NCBI GenBank assembly: GCA_964035015.1
Contig: OZ036005.1
Coordinates: forward strand, 7,888,188 to 7,952,187
Direction: 5' to 3'
From: Corallium rubrum
Taxonomy: Eukaryota > Cnidaria > Anthozoa > Scleralcyonacea > Coralliidae
Length of the DNA: 64,000 nucleotides
Part shown: positions 1 to 9,550 of the stretch, piece by piece
How positions within the stretch are numbered: the stretch's first letter is position 1
Layout: every line of letters begins with the position of its first letter
Translations under genes and position numbers: made by a program
The notes under the pieces: model-generated
The model's database searches: none
What the model saw: only the letters and a program-made list of their open reading frames with translations
Told to the model about the DNA's origin: nothing

Positions 1-15
1 TGTGGGGTTGTTTTT

Positions 16-316
16 ATCCCAGAATTGGAGTAAAATTAAGGGAGTAAAATTAATGGAGTATAAATCAAACTGGTGTTTGTATTCATTTGTGAAATTTGTC
101 AATACCAGTGTAAGTAAATATATAACTTCACAAAAGGAGTTATCTGGTGTGTTTTCTTTTTACTCCAGTTCTGGAGTCAAATTATTGCTCTTTTTACTCC
201 AATTCTGGAGTAATATCTACTCCTATTGGGGTTATTGTTACTCCAGTTTTGGAGTTACGCTTACTCCGAAAAAGGAGTTAAAATTTTGGGGTAAAAAATA
301 ACTCCAGAAAAGGAGT
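16..316. repeat. Cluster of ACTCC/GGAGT short palindromes
   Basis: At least five palindromic units of the form ACTCC-N6-GGAGT are visible at about 162-177, 196-211, 240-255, 263-278 and 301-316. Degenerate half-units occur from position 16. The loops differ (agttct, aattct, agtttt, gaaaaa, agaaaa) while the ACTCC and GGAGT arms stay constant. Each could form a small hairpin. No coding support is seen here. The array may continue left of the window. Confidence 0.6.
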
Positions 317-384
317 TATTCTGTACCTTTTTTTTTAACTTGAAATTAACAGTGTAGTGCCGCAGTATCTTTGCAGTCAGAATC

Positions 385-664
385 GATCAAATTACTTAAT
401 TTTGATGAGTTAAGCCCGGCACACACTAGAGAAACTTTCCGAAACAAGATACCGAAACACTGTTTCAGAAACAAAAATTTCCAGTGTATGTTGAAACGTT
501 TCCGATACTTTGTTTCAGAAATAAAGTTTCCCTGATTAGAACACTGTTCTATTTTTTTGAACAAGTTTCGGAAACTTTTTCGAAAATTTGTTTTCGAAAC
601 ATGTTTCAGTGTATGCTGGGCTGGTCAAACCCGAATTCATCAAAATTAAACGTCAAATTTATGA
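385..664. mobile_element. Foldback (MITE-like) element, ~280 bp
   Basis: The two ends are imperfect inverted repeats. The left arm has AATTTTGATGA, AGCCCGGC and ACACACT. The right arm has the complements AGTGTATGCTGGGCT and TCATCAAAATT. The interior is rich in GTTTCGGAAAC-like palindromes. There is no ORF of note. It is a non-autonomous DNA element by structure only; the superfamily is unknown. Confidence 0.5.
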
Positions 665-666
665 TC

Positions 667-1341
667 AGGGCTGGGCAGAAGGAGCCCATCTTGGCAACGC
701 GTGGGCACTGTGGCAGACTCGAAGGACGCGCGGGGGACTGTGGCAGGGGATTTAAAGAAACGAAAAATGGTTACCGGAAGCGGGGGGGGGGGGAAAGGGG
801 GGAAAGGGGGGAGGGAGAGGAAAAAATATAAGGGATGAAACACCAAATGTTCAACGTGGAATGTGTTCCGCAAGTAGCCAGGACATCTCGTATCGTCGGA
901 GCCACCGTTAGAATACTGAAACCGACTGAAACTCAGAGTCAGATGAATGTGCAATAAATCAATAATCCTGAGACTTCCCACTTTATCCGAAAAGCTTATC
1001 GTAGGATTTCGTAGCTATCCGAAGTGTCAACGATGATGTAGTGTCCTAGCTACTTGCGGAACACATCTCTCGAAAATACGATATGTAATTTAGCTGCAAA
1101 ATCACGGCTAAAAGGTGAGATTTTGCCTCATTCTTATTATATTTTGATAAATGAATCATTATCACAACTATACTTCCCTCAATTGTCTTACAATTTTAAT
1201 ACCTATAGGCACTTAAAACGATGTTCAGAAACAAGGAAGAATTCGTGTTTCATCCCTTTATTATTTTCCTAAACACACCACGATCGAGTGTGCCACAGCG
1301 TACCCACGCTCTGCCAAGATGGGCTCCCTGTGGGCTGGGCT
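667..1341. mobile_element. Nested foldback element with long imperfect TIRs
   Basis: The outer arms at about 667-722 and 1284-1341 are inverted copies; both carry GAGCCCATCTTGGCA and its complement. A second pair (GGGATGAAACAC at about 831-843 and its complement near 1248-1260) lies inside them. A third pair (GTGTTCCGCAAGTAGC at about 861-876 and its complement near 1050-1066) is innermost. The three pairs are concentric, so this is either one long hairpin with divergent loops or elements inserted into each other. No protein is encoded. Confidence 0.55.
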
Positions 1342-1452
1342 GCTATGGTAAAAATCTTTATTGACACATAATTCATTATTGAATCATTAGGAAAAGTCCT
1401 CTATCACATCGACCTAATAAACATTTGGGGTCACCAAAACGTAAGAATGTTA

Positions 1453-1524
1453 AGTTTAGGCATAGGGTTTGGGTTAGGATTACTATTTGGGTTAGGGTTA
1501 GTGTTTTGGTCAGGATTAGGTTTA
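1453..1524. repeat. Degenerate telomere-like (TTAGGG/TTTGGG) tract
   Basis: About 70 bases hold repeated TTTAGG, TTTGGGTTAGG and GGGTTAGGGTTAG variants. The tract is too short and degenerate to be a telomere. It may be an interstitial telomere-like repeat or a simple-sequence relic. Confidence 0.35.
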
Positions 1525-2150
1525 TAATTAAAGTGCCCATGAAACGAAAATTAAGTTTGTCTTTTATGCCCCCGCCTTCCTAATTAACAGTATTTAGATC
1601 CAATTAGCGTTGCATTAACCGAGCTAGGTTTACTGGCAAACAACAAATTAAAAGAAACATTTTTATGGGTAAATTTGGCTATGAAAATTTCATAGCCGTT
1701 TTATTGAGAATTGTCATTCAATACACAATATCATGTTTTTTAATCATCAAAATAATGTATTGAGTTTATAAATGTTAAATTGCCAGTAAAGGTGGCAGGA
1801 CTATACGCCATGAACGTACACAAGTTCTTAACAAAAACATACATGTAAAACGAAAACTGATATACAAATGCTGGCAGTTCAGCGGGAGGAGGTGGGTGAA
1901 TTTCGAGTTCTTCACTCAAAAACGAGAAGTGTGGAATTATGAAATATTTTTAATTTGTCCTGGTTTAAATGCCAAAGCTCCGACCTTGATCTTGGCCCTC
2001 TTACGTATTTGAAGTCATCGAAATTTCCTTCCTTCTCAGCTAACGCGCCATAGATTAACATTAAAAGTATTATTCTTATCGTATTAATCCAGGCGTGACA
2101 TAAAAAGTCATATTTCCTGAGAAATATTTTTATATTTGAAAGAACAATAA
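1525..2150. other. No gene seen; one shared repeat end
   Basis: No supported ORF or exon. Positions about 1529-1556 carry AAGTGCCCATGAAACGAAA followed by ATTAAGTTTGT. This is the terminus of the repeat family seen complete at 41097-41726 and also at 4778. Related internal sequence appears at about 2430-2540. The rest is AT-rich and unassigned. Confidence 0.4.
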
Positions 2151-2428
2151 CTGTCGTGGCAATAGAAGAGTTCCTAAAATGTCGTGGCAATATATTCCTC
2201 AAGTTGACCAATTCATTTGATGAAAATTATTGCTAACTTCCTGTTTTGAATTTGATTGGTTTCTGGTTTTTAAACAACCAATAAGAAACAGGATTATTTG
2301 CCAAACACCAACCAAATTCAAAACAGAATCCAAAACAGGAAGTTGTCAACGAATCTTATCAAATGAATTGTTCAACTTGAGGAATATATTGCAACAATAT
2401 TTTAGGAACGCTTCTATTGCCACGACAG
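2151..2428. mobile_element. MITE family copy 1 (TIR CTGTCGTGGCAATAGAAG)
   Basis: The left end CTGTCGTGGCAATAGAAG and the right end CTTCTATTGCCACGACAG are perfect inverted repeats. The homology continues inward through AATATATTCCTCAAGTTGA and its complement. The centre is AT-rich. A second diverged copy is at 38095-38346. It has no coding capacity, so it is a non-autonomous element. Confidence 0.7.
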
Positions 2429-2822
2429 TAAAATGATAGACTAAAAATCTTTTGTGGATTTTCGTTTCCTTGATTCGTTGTTGAGATATTTCAGTTTGTT
2501 TAATATGCAAACTAAACATTTTGACGTCAAACGTGCATAATGACTTTTAAACATAATGTGCATAACGAAAATTAAAAACGTTATATATCTTTGATATTGT
2601 CAAATATAATCACTTGGAAATCTACAGGTTAAGGCTATGTGCACACGGTAACGTTTTATTGAAAAGTTAATTACACTTAAATTGAAAAGTTTTACACTTG
2701 CAACATTTGTTGTGTATCTGGACAAATTACATTTAATATTATATCTCAACTGTAAATTGTCCAGTCAGAGAGCTTGATTTGTACCACGTGACCAGTTAAT
2801 TTATCGTAGAATTTCCCGCCAC

Positions 2823-2943
2823 AGCGGGGTATTCGAGTCGAATACCCCGCTGTGGCCGTGGTATTCGAGTCGAATACCCCGCTGTGGCCGTAGTATTCGA
2901 GTCGAATACCCCGCTGTGGCTGGGGTATTCGAGTTCGTGTACC
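2823..2943. repeat. 32-bp tandem repeat, about four copies
   Basis: ATTCGAG recurs at 2831, 2863, 2895 and 2927, an exact 32-bp period. Each unit contains the palindrome GGTATTCGAGTCGAATACC followed by CCGCTGTGGC. The fourth copy is truncated after GAGTTCG. It is a GC-rich island in AT-rich surroundings. Confidence 0.8.
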
Positions 2944-3236
2944 ACGCGTGAATATCACGCACGAATCACGAAGCTGTCAACAATGGCGGAGTTCGGCGAG
3001 ACAAGAAAACGTTTCGCCCAAACATTCAGATGTTGACAAGAAGATTGTTAGGTTACAAGAAAATAAGGATTCAGGAAATACAAATAAAGCAACAAACAAT
3101 GCATCCAGAAGCCTTGAGACGACAACAGAATGGAAACAGACAATGAAAAGCGGACATAAGTTAAGCTAAGGCAGCGAACTTTATTAACATTATTTAAGCT
3201 TTTTTTGGAAAGGTTAATATGTTTCGATATAATATA

Positions 3237-3352
3237 TCATTTATAGACCTTTCGCTCGGGGAATTCGATGAAATATTACCCCTCGGGATGATATATCATA
3301 CCTCAGGGTAATATTTCATCGAACTCCTCTCGCTCCAGGTCTATAAATGATA
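3237..3352. mobile_element. Foldback element, 116 bp
   Basis: The left arm ATCATTTATAGACC and the right arm GGTCTATAAATGAT are perfect. Pairing continues through CGATGAAATATTACCC and its complement, so almost the whole unit folds into one hairpin. Confidence 0.6.
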
Positions 3353-3711
3353 ATTGTAATATGCTAATTTATGCGAAGTAGAATTTCTGAACTTAGCTAC
3401 TAGGACAAAGATTTCTCCCCTCCTGAAAGTCGTGGACTGTAGTGTCTAATGCTTTTCAGTACTCAAGAGTAACACTAGGGCCGTGCAAGTAACTAGACTG
3501 AGGGACAAATGTACACTGCAAAACGTTATAGAGGAAAAAATATGATTTTTTATAATTTATTCCTATCGAGCCACCTTAAATATTTTTAGAAGCAAATATG
3601 CCGAATAATTTTTACAAGTGTTTCTATTGGCTAACGCCAAAATTAATTAGAAGTCTAGCACCCACTTGACCAATCCAGATCGAGTATTTTGACAATCTAT
3701 ATTCCATTTAA
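3353..3711. other. No gene seen
   Basis: AT-rich intergenic or intronic sequence. I see no ORF, exon signal or repeat that I can name. Confidence 0.4.
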
Positions 3712-3883
3712 GAAATAGAAAACATTTTCCGTGTTTCTATAGAGTGGAGGTTTGGGAGAACGAGAAATTGTAGTGGGAACACGAGCCCGCAGCGCGAGTG
3801 TTTCCACGCTATTTCGAGTTCTCCCAAACTTCCACAAGTGTTTCTACAACTCTATAGGACACGGGGAAAATGTTTTCAATTTC
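3712..3883. mobile_element. Foldback element, ~170 bp
   Basis: GAAAACATTTTCCGTG pairs with the right-hand CACGGGGAAAATGTTTTC. TCTATAGAGT pairs with ACTCTATAG. GTTTGGGAGAAC pairs with GTTCTCCCAAAC. The hairpin is near complete and has no coding capacity. Confidence 0.6.
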
Positions 3884-4181
3884 CTTTATAAAATAACCCG
3901 TCAAAATAGATTAAACGTTAAAATTAATCCAAATAAAAGGCGTAAAATCTCATTACCCACAACGGATGGCGTATTGGATGGCGTTTGATGACGTAGTGGA
4001 TGGCGTATAATGGTGTTTCTGTTCAAATTTTAATTAGAATGATGGAGTATTGGATAGCGTAATCTATCCATGTTTTCCATAGAGTTATAGAAACACGGCT
4101 TTTAACCAATCACCGCTTATAAAGTGTTTTAATCCATCAAGATTCGACAAATATAGTTAACTCTTGAAATCAATAAAATAG

Positions 4182-4306
4182 CGTAAAATAGCGCTAGCGT
4201 TGGGTGGCTACAACTACCAGAATGCTTTGCCAGTATCCTCCATTTATCAGTACTAGAATGCCAACAAAACACTCTGGTAGTTGTAGTCACCCAACGCTAT
4301 TTTACG
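4182..4306. mobile_element. Foldback element, ~125 bp
   Basis: CGTAAAATAGCG at the left and CGCTATTTTACG at the right are inverted. The TGGCTACAACTACCAGA segment pairs with TCTGGTAGTTGTAGTCA. A short loop remains between them. Confidence 0.6.
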
Positions 4307-4499
4307 TCATTGCAAATGGTTATTCCAAGCCGGAGTACTGGGTTCGATTGCTTTGGACACCACTGATGAAACCGAGGCTATTTGCCAAAATCAAACTAAA
4401 TTGTAAAATAGCGTCTTCTACTTTCTATAAAGTATTCACTACCCTTCTATAAAGTATCATGTGCAGTGTGGTCGTTTCCTGTTTAAGCAAAGAGAACAC

Positions 4500-4617
4500 A
4501 ATTTGAAAATAAAAAGAAGTGCCCAGCAGTTGACTCTAAGACAAGACATGACGAAATAAGTCGTCGTGTCTTGCCTTAAAATTAATTTGCTGGGCGCTTA
4601 TTTTTATTTTCAAATTA
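4500..4617. mobile_element. Foldback element, ~118 bp
   Basis: AATTTGAAAATAAAAA pairs with the right-hand TTTTTATTTTCAAATT. GCCCAGCA pairs with TGCTGGGC. AAGACAAGACATGACGA pairs imperfectly with TCGTCGTGTCTTGCCTT. It is a hairpin without coding sequence. Confidence 0.6.
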
Positions 4618-5095
4618 CGTTTCCCGCCTGGTATATCCACTGACTGCAACAGCAAAGAGAACATACTAACTTGCATTGTATACCACTGGGAAGAGATTAT
4701 TGTTTAAATGCGGAATCTAATTATTAGAAGGCGCTTCATACCTAAACTAAACTATCTAACTAAACATTTTCTCTCTTAAAGTGCACATGAAACGAAAATT
4801 AAGTTTGTCTTATTTAAAAGAACACTTAAAATGATAGAGTAACATCTTTTGCAGTTTTTTGTTTCCTTGCGTCGTTCTTGAGATATTTATTTGTTCGATA
4901 TGCAAAGTAAACATCTTGACATCACATGTGCATGAGTTAGAAAAAGTTATATATTCTCAATGCACAACGTGTCCTAAATTAATAACACTTTCAATTATAT
5001 TGTATTATATCGATCTGTGTTTTATATCGCTTTCCATTAAGAACGCTTTACTTTCATTATTACCATGCACCTTCTAGAGCTGTTGTGTTTGCGCT

Positions 5096-5711
5096 CATCC
5101 TCGTTCCCAGCGCCTCCTCGTTACACTGGAAAATCGGAGGCCCTGGTCAGATGAAAACGATTGAAGCGTGTGATTGGCTGGACGAAGGCTATTGTCGAAA
5201 ACAGGAAGTGAGCAAATATATTTTCAACTGTAAAACAACGGTGTGAATAGAGTGAAGATTATCGCTCAGATAACACCGAAAAAGTCTACAAATAAAGCCA
5301 ACAACGTAGGATTCATAAAGCGAGTCGGAACTGCGATGAATTTCATTATTTAACTCTCAAAATCGAACAATTTTAGACGTAGCGTGACTCGGTGACTCAT
5401 TCGTCGGCGACGGCAAATTATGTCCGTAAACAACCTACCTTTGAATAGCATTTCGGTTAAGCGAAATTGTATTATTTTGTCCAACGGGAAGAACAGTAAA
5501 CGCCAAAGCTTTCGGACGTCATAATAAAGCAGCTTTTCTTCAAATATCTGAGTTTATCTCGTTTGTTTCGTTATATTATGTCCATGCTCGCACCCAGGGC
5601 GATGTGATATATTCAATGACTCAATGTCCTAGAATCTAGGACATCCGGTTTTCATCTGACCAGGGCCTCCGATTTCCCAGTGTACCGAGGAGGCCCTGGG
5701 AACGAGGATAG
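5096..5711. mobile_element. 616-bp non-autonomous DNA transposon, 8-bp TSD (hAT-like)
   Basis: The ends are inverted repeats of roughly 60 bp: CATCCTCGTTCCCAG at the left, CTGGGAACGAGGATAG at the right, continuing through ATCGGAGGCCCTGGTCAG. The 8-bp direct repeat TTTGCGCT flanks it at 5088-5095 and 5712-5719. A related locus near 49530-49590 lacks the element but keeps both flanks, which supports the boundaries. An 8-bp TSD with CA-starting termini is typical of the hAT superfamily. No transposase is encoded, so the superfamily call is inference. Confidence 0.75.
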
Positions 5712-5784
5712 TTTGCGCTTTACTTCCTTGTTTAACAACGTTTAATTCAGAAATTTAATTCGTGAAAAACATTGCTCTTTTACA

Positions 5785-5863
5785 ATGAAGCAAGCTTACG
5801 TGCTAATACTTACCTTGGTCTTGGCGTTTGTTGTAACTGTTTTCTTCTGCAAGGGTGAAACAA
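5785..5863 (+). CDS. Signal-peptide exon of the SRCR gene (exon 1)
   Basis: The ATG at 5785 opens 26 codons beginning MKQAYVLILTLVLAFVVTVF and ending in CKGET. A short basic start, a long hydrophobic core and a following Cys/Gly give a typical secretory signal peptide. One base (A) remains before the donor GTATGT at 5864, so the intron is phase 1. That joins in frame to the two-base GT start of the downstream SRCR exons and makes a Ser codon. The nearest downstream partner is the SRCR exon at 10169, about 4.3 kb away. The locus is duplicated at 49403-49935, where the copy is frameshifted. The exon is too short for an ORF scan and was found from composition and splice phase. Confidence 0.7.
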
Positions 5864-6023
5864 GTATGTATAACCATGTCGTGTTGAAAATAACATATAC
5901 TTCATACTGTCATAGATCGATAAGTGTTTAACTGCATGTGCTTGCCGTCGGATTTATCATAACAATAATTCATATAAATTACCTTACACGGAGACTTTCA
6001 GAATTTGAACAAATCTTTATGAG

Positions 6024-6024
6024 T

Positions 6025-6061
<37 letters not shown>

Positions 6062-6063
6062 TT
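6024..6063. repeat. (TA)n microsatellite
   Basis: About 40 bases of near-uninterrupted TA dinucleotides in intron 1. Confidence 0.85.
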
Positions 6064-6204
6064 ATTCTCAGCAAGATTAAATGTATTCATTTGTCGCATT
6101 TGACTGAGAGCTCGTGCCTTTAAAGTTTGATCTTCGATATTTTGTTCGTTTACTCAAGAAGTTTTTATTTTTCCGGTTGTGGTATTTGGTAAATGCCTGC
6201 ATGA

Positions 6205-6516
6205 ATAACTAAATATTACGATCCGGGGTGGCCTATTTTCAAACCAGAGGACGGTAGCGCAAGTTCATTATCAGAGGTCGAAGCACTTGAGGTAGAACTC
6301 GAAGACGAAGGCGACAACAACGAAAATGGCGACGAACAATAGCACGAGGAAAAAGACGTCAGTGTTACGAGAACTATAGATGGAGTCATGAAGAAGTCGC
6401 TTGAGGCTCGATTGGTCTTGGATTTACAGCTCAGTACATCACCCAACAAAAGTACAAGACATGCAGCCAAGGTAAATTTCAACAAGCGGGTTCCTGCCAC
6501 AACCTTTCTACTATAA
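6205..6516 (+). pseudogene. Coding-like acidic fragment with an internal TAG, duplicated at 60497
   Basis: Read on +, 45 codons are open from 6205 to a TAG at 6340. They include DPGWPIFKPEDG and a strongly acidic stretch (EVEALEVELEDEGDNNEN). A further 57 codons are open to TAA at 6514. The 6100-6350 segment recurs at 60395-60645 with the TAG at the same place and only a few substitutions. The reading could be the true C-terminus of a protein followed by unrelated sequence, or an exon relic carried by a repeat. The opposite strand is also open here but has no ATG in frame. I do not recognise the family. Confidence 0.3.
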
Positions 6517-6792
6517 ACGGCTTGGAAGAGGCGTTCGATTGATCAACTTTCTTTGGCACCAAAAAACAGTTTGAGTCAATACTACAAACTGACGAAACAT
6601 TCCGGACCACCGCCAATGCTCCAAGTTTTAAAATATCATTTTGCTTTACTATTTCCATTGAATATTTTAGTGCATAGGACAACTAATCAAGAAATATATT
6701 AAACACTGCACGTCCTCACGGATTAGCGTTAAGTTGTCGCGAGAATATCTCGTGCACTTAAGTTGGATAGAACTTGCCTCCATTCCCTGTGC

Positions 6793-6864
6793 GGCTCGAT
6801 AGCTCAACAGGTAGAGCGGCGGACCGGTATCCTGAAGGTGCGAGTTCAAATCCCGCTCGAGTCA
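6793..6864 (+). pseudogene. tRNA-like sequence (tRNA relic or SINE head)
   Basis: 72 bases fold partly as a tRNA. The acceptor GGCTCGA (6793-6799) pairs with TCGAGTC (6857-6863) with one G-U. The D arm is GCTC/GAGC around AACAGGTA. The T arm is GCGAG-TTCAAAT-CCCGC with one mismatch. A-box-like TAGCTCAACAGGT and B-box-like GAGTTCAAATCC sequences are present. The anticodon arm is damaged: only GGA/TCC pairs around a six-base loop. The sequence just downstream (TTTTTCGGTTGACTTTAGC, then AGTGTAAGA) recurs at about 59003-59032, so the block is part of a dispersed repeat rather than a clear functional tRNA gene. Confidence 0.5.
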
Positions 6865-7440
6865 GCCGAAATTTTTCGGTTGACTTTAGCAGTGTAAGAC
6901 ATCATGAAAAATTTTCTCATGTTTCTGAGGATGATTCTGTAATGTAACACAGCAGAATGGCAAAAGAACCGACCAACCGCCATGTTGTCAGTGCATGTCG
7001 CAGTGTCATTGTGTTCTGTTTCGTGTATTGTAAACGTTCTGTGAAAATTTGAGAAAGGGTTAGCCTCGTATTCGCCACTTATGGCATATGTTTTCCCATT
7101 TTTAAAATACTTTCCGTTTAGCTAGAATCATCAACTTTCTACCCCAAATAGCATTTCTCAATTGCTTTTGTTTGACATATCACTCAAGGTTGTACGTTAC
7201 GTAGTTGAATAAAAAAAAATCATTTGAAATTCTATCCGAATATTTGTGAGAAGTAAATGTTATATTATTACGAACATTTTGAACAATTTAAAGAGTTTCA
7301 CCATAACATGGAAACTTAAACTATACATCAATTTCTAACAATATACCTACACGATATATTTCAACAGTGAGTAGTTCTAAAATGACTATCCTTCTTGTTT
7401 CATGTATACAGACATGACTATCATTTTGCTTATAAAGTTC
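6865..7440. other. No gene seen; start of a dispersed repeat
   Basis: About 6865-6960 resembles repeat ends near 58935-59040 and 49967-50015 (AGTGTAAGACATCATGAAAA and variants). The rest is AT-rich with no supported exon. Confidence 0.35.
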
Positions 7441-7919
7441 TCTCAGCTGTCCGGAACGGCAGATTCCACACCGCTCAGGCCGCTCACGAAAATAGTCATA
7501 TAGTAAACATTATTATATGGCTGGGTTTGATTTCCGGTCCGTACGCAAAACGACGCACGCTGATTGGTTCCTGAGAGGTCGGGATTTTACGATATTGACC
7601 GACCGACCGGTCAATACTCTTTTTTCTCGGCCCTGTAAGTTTTGGCGGGAACATTTCTGAGTTGATTTGAATACAAATAAAAGAGAAATAGGTATTTTTA
7701 TTCTAATATTCTGAACAATAAAATGTGTTGGAACATCACTGCTGGTTTTCTTTAAAGCTGTTTATCTAAAAACACGACAAATAAAAGGCGAACTGGTGTA
7801 AACTAAGAAGATCAAGAAGCGACACGAAAAAGTCAACAGGTAAGGTAAACCGCGTACTCCGAAGACGAAAACAGCGCTCGAAACTTAAAAATAAAGTGAT
7901 CCAATAGCCATATGATAAA

Positions 7920-8066
7920 TTCCTTATTAACCTCGTTTGCTCGGTCTGTGCTGGAAAGGATTTGCCCTCGGTTTTATCGCACAAACTTCGCTCCTTCATC
8001 GCTCGGTCTGTACGAAAACCTCAGGCAAACACTTTCCCGTACAGACCTCGCACTCGGTTAATAAGT
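7920..8066. mobile_element. CTCGG-type near-palindromic repeat, copy 1
   Basis: CCTTATTAACCTCG at the left mirrors CTCGGTTAATAAG at the right. Internal CTCGGTCTGT and GTACAGACC pairs add to the hairpin. Similar palindromic units (AT-rich ends, then CCTCG...CTCGG) lie at 8825, 21340, 44367 and 61740. It is non-coding. Confidence 0.5.
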
Positions 8067-8589
8067 CTATTACTCGACTGTACGAATACGACAATTAACC
8101 TGAGACCCACTATAACCCCTTGGGGAAGTCTGATTATCGTTAATCTACATGCTTTATACGCGATTTTTTAGATAAGACACCACAGTTATGTAGGCTTGAC
8201 GCAAATATATATTGCCTGAATGGAAATGAATTTATTAAGCGAAAAGATACACATGAGTTTTGTTAAAAAAAGTTGTTGCTACATTTTGGTGACTAAAATA
8301 AAATTTTGCATGTATGTTCGAAAACAAAGAACAAAATCATTAAGACTTATTAGGACTGGGAGGCTATAATCATCCTTATTTGCAGCCAGCGGCTGAATTG
8401 CGAAGAACGCAGATCAACGTGGCCGTGTCGAGACATCAAAGGCGCTAGCTTCAGGAGAGATCAACTACAACTCTTTTCACACAAGCCAGTTCCAAGCTCG
8501 ACAGTGGGGTCATTCCCAAGCCGTCTAACTGGGCCTAACTTTTTCATGAGAGGCAGCGCGCTAACAGCACAGGCCACTCGTGCTCCTCT

Positions 8590-8764
8590 AAATTATATTA
8601 TATGCACGGATTACTTCCGGTAAAATCACGCGCTGTGATTGGTTGTCGACGTGGTGCGATTTCTCCATAATGCTCGCGGTCATGAAAATTATTGATGCGC
8701 CCTACGCCACCATTGGAAACAAACAAAAAATCCTAATAGGAAACTTTTATTGCCGAAAAACGAC

Positions 8765-8815
<51 letters not shown>

Positions 8816-9265
8816 ATATAATAAACTACTTAATAACCTCGACCTTTCCGTCTTTACGGTAAAATATTAAACCTCGGTCTTGAAATAGATCAGTACAACA
8901 AGACCTCTGTTTAATATTTTACTGTAAAGACCTCGCTCTCGGTTATTAAGTAGTCGTATATTTACATATAGGACAATAATTGTTTTCAGATGTTGTAGAT
9001 GGTAACTGGAACGAAAATAAAGTATATGAAGATGTAATAAGCGAGAAAGTGATTGGCACGCAGTGGTATTGACCGATTTTCTACTTACGCAATAAATTCG
9101 CGCAAATTGAATGTCGATTCGCGCGAAGAATCAGTCCGCAAGTGGACAACTGGCTTTAGGAAAGTTTCCTTTGTGTTAAAGTCATTATAGTTCCAACCGT
9201 CCGTTCCGGTCCTGCGGAAAATTTTCCCGAATTGAAACCAGCTTTTCTCAACTGGATCTCGACTT
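8590..9265. repeat. Dispersed repeat copy (related to 21035-21720)
   Basis: The segment from CACGGATTACTTCCGGTAAA, through ATTGATGCGCCCTACG and the palindrome at 8825-8954, to CGATTCGCGCGAAGAATC is repeated with small changes at 21035-21720. Its start is also seen at about 13183-13260. A (TA)n run of about 46 bases lies at 8766-8812. There is no convincing coding sequence. It is probably a non-autonomous transposon family. Confidence 0.55.
8825..8954. mobile_element. CTCGG-type near-palindromic repeat, copy 2
   Basis: ACTACTTAATAACCTCG at the left and the complement CTCGGTTATTAAGTAGT at the right are near perfect. GGTAAAATATTAAACCTCGG pairs with TCTGTTTAATATTTTACTG. Copy 3 at 21340-21468 shares the same ends. 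Confidence 0.6.
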
Positions 9266-9550
9266 AAGAGGGACAATTTTCGCCATATAAATGCTCTGTC
9301 CCGCCTAACCGGGACGATATGTCGCGGATACCGTTTCGAGTATTTATTTTCATTCTTAAGCTGTTTATTCGATACAAATGAGTGATAACGGTTAGTAGGA
9401 CAGCAGCTCTTTATAATACGTCAAGTTATATTTATTTCTCTGTTCTGTGGTTTTTACAACTTTCTAGCTGTGTTGTGAAACGTCCCGGTCGCAATTGTCT
9501 CGCCTGAGAACATTCTCATGAACCCAAAAACGTCCCACCTCGCTTACTTG

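Noticed and set aside
1453..1524. Telomere end
   Set aside because: Only degenerate copies over about 70 bases, with ordinary sequence on both sides.
2823..2943. CRISPR-like array
   Set aside because: The repeats are contiguous without unique spacers, and the context is eukaryotic.
2746..2958. Minus-strand ORF over the 32-bp repeat
   Set aside because: Open because of the repeat; no protein features.
6216..6500. Minus-strand ORF with a hydrophobic, signal-peptide-like start
   Set aside because: The first codon is GTG, no ATG is in frame near it, and only its 3' part is present in the 60.5-kb duplicate. Hydrophobicity alone is not enough.
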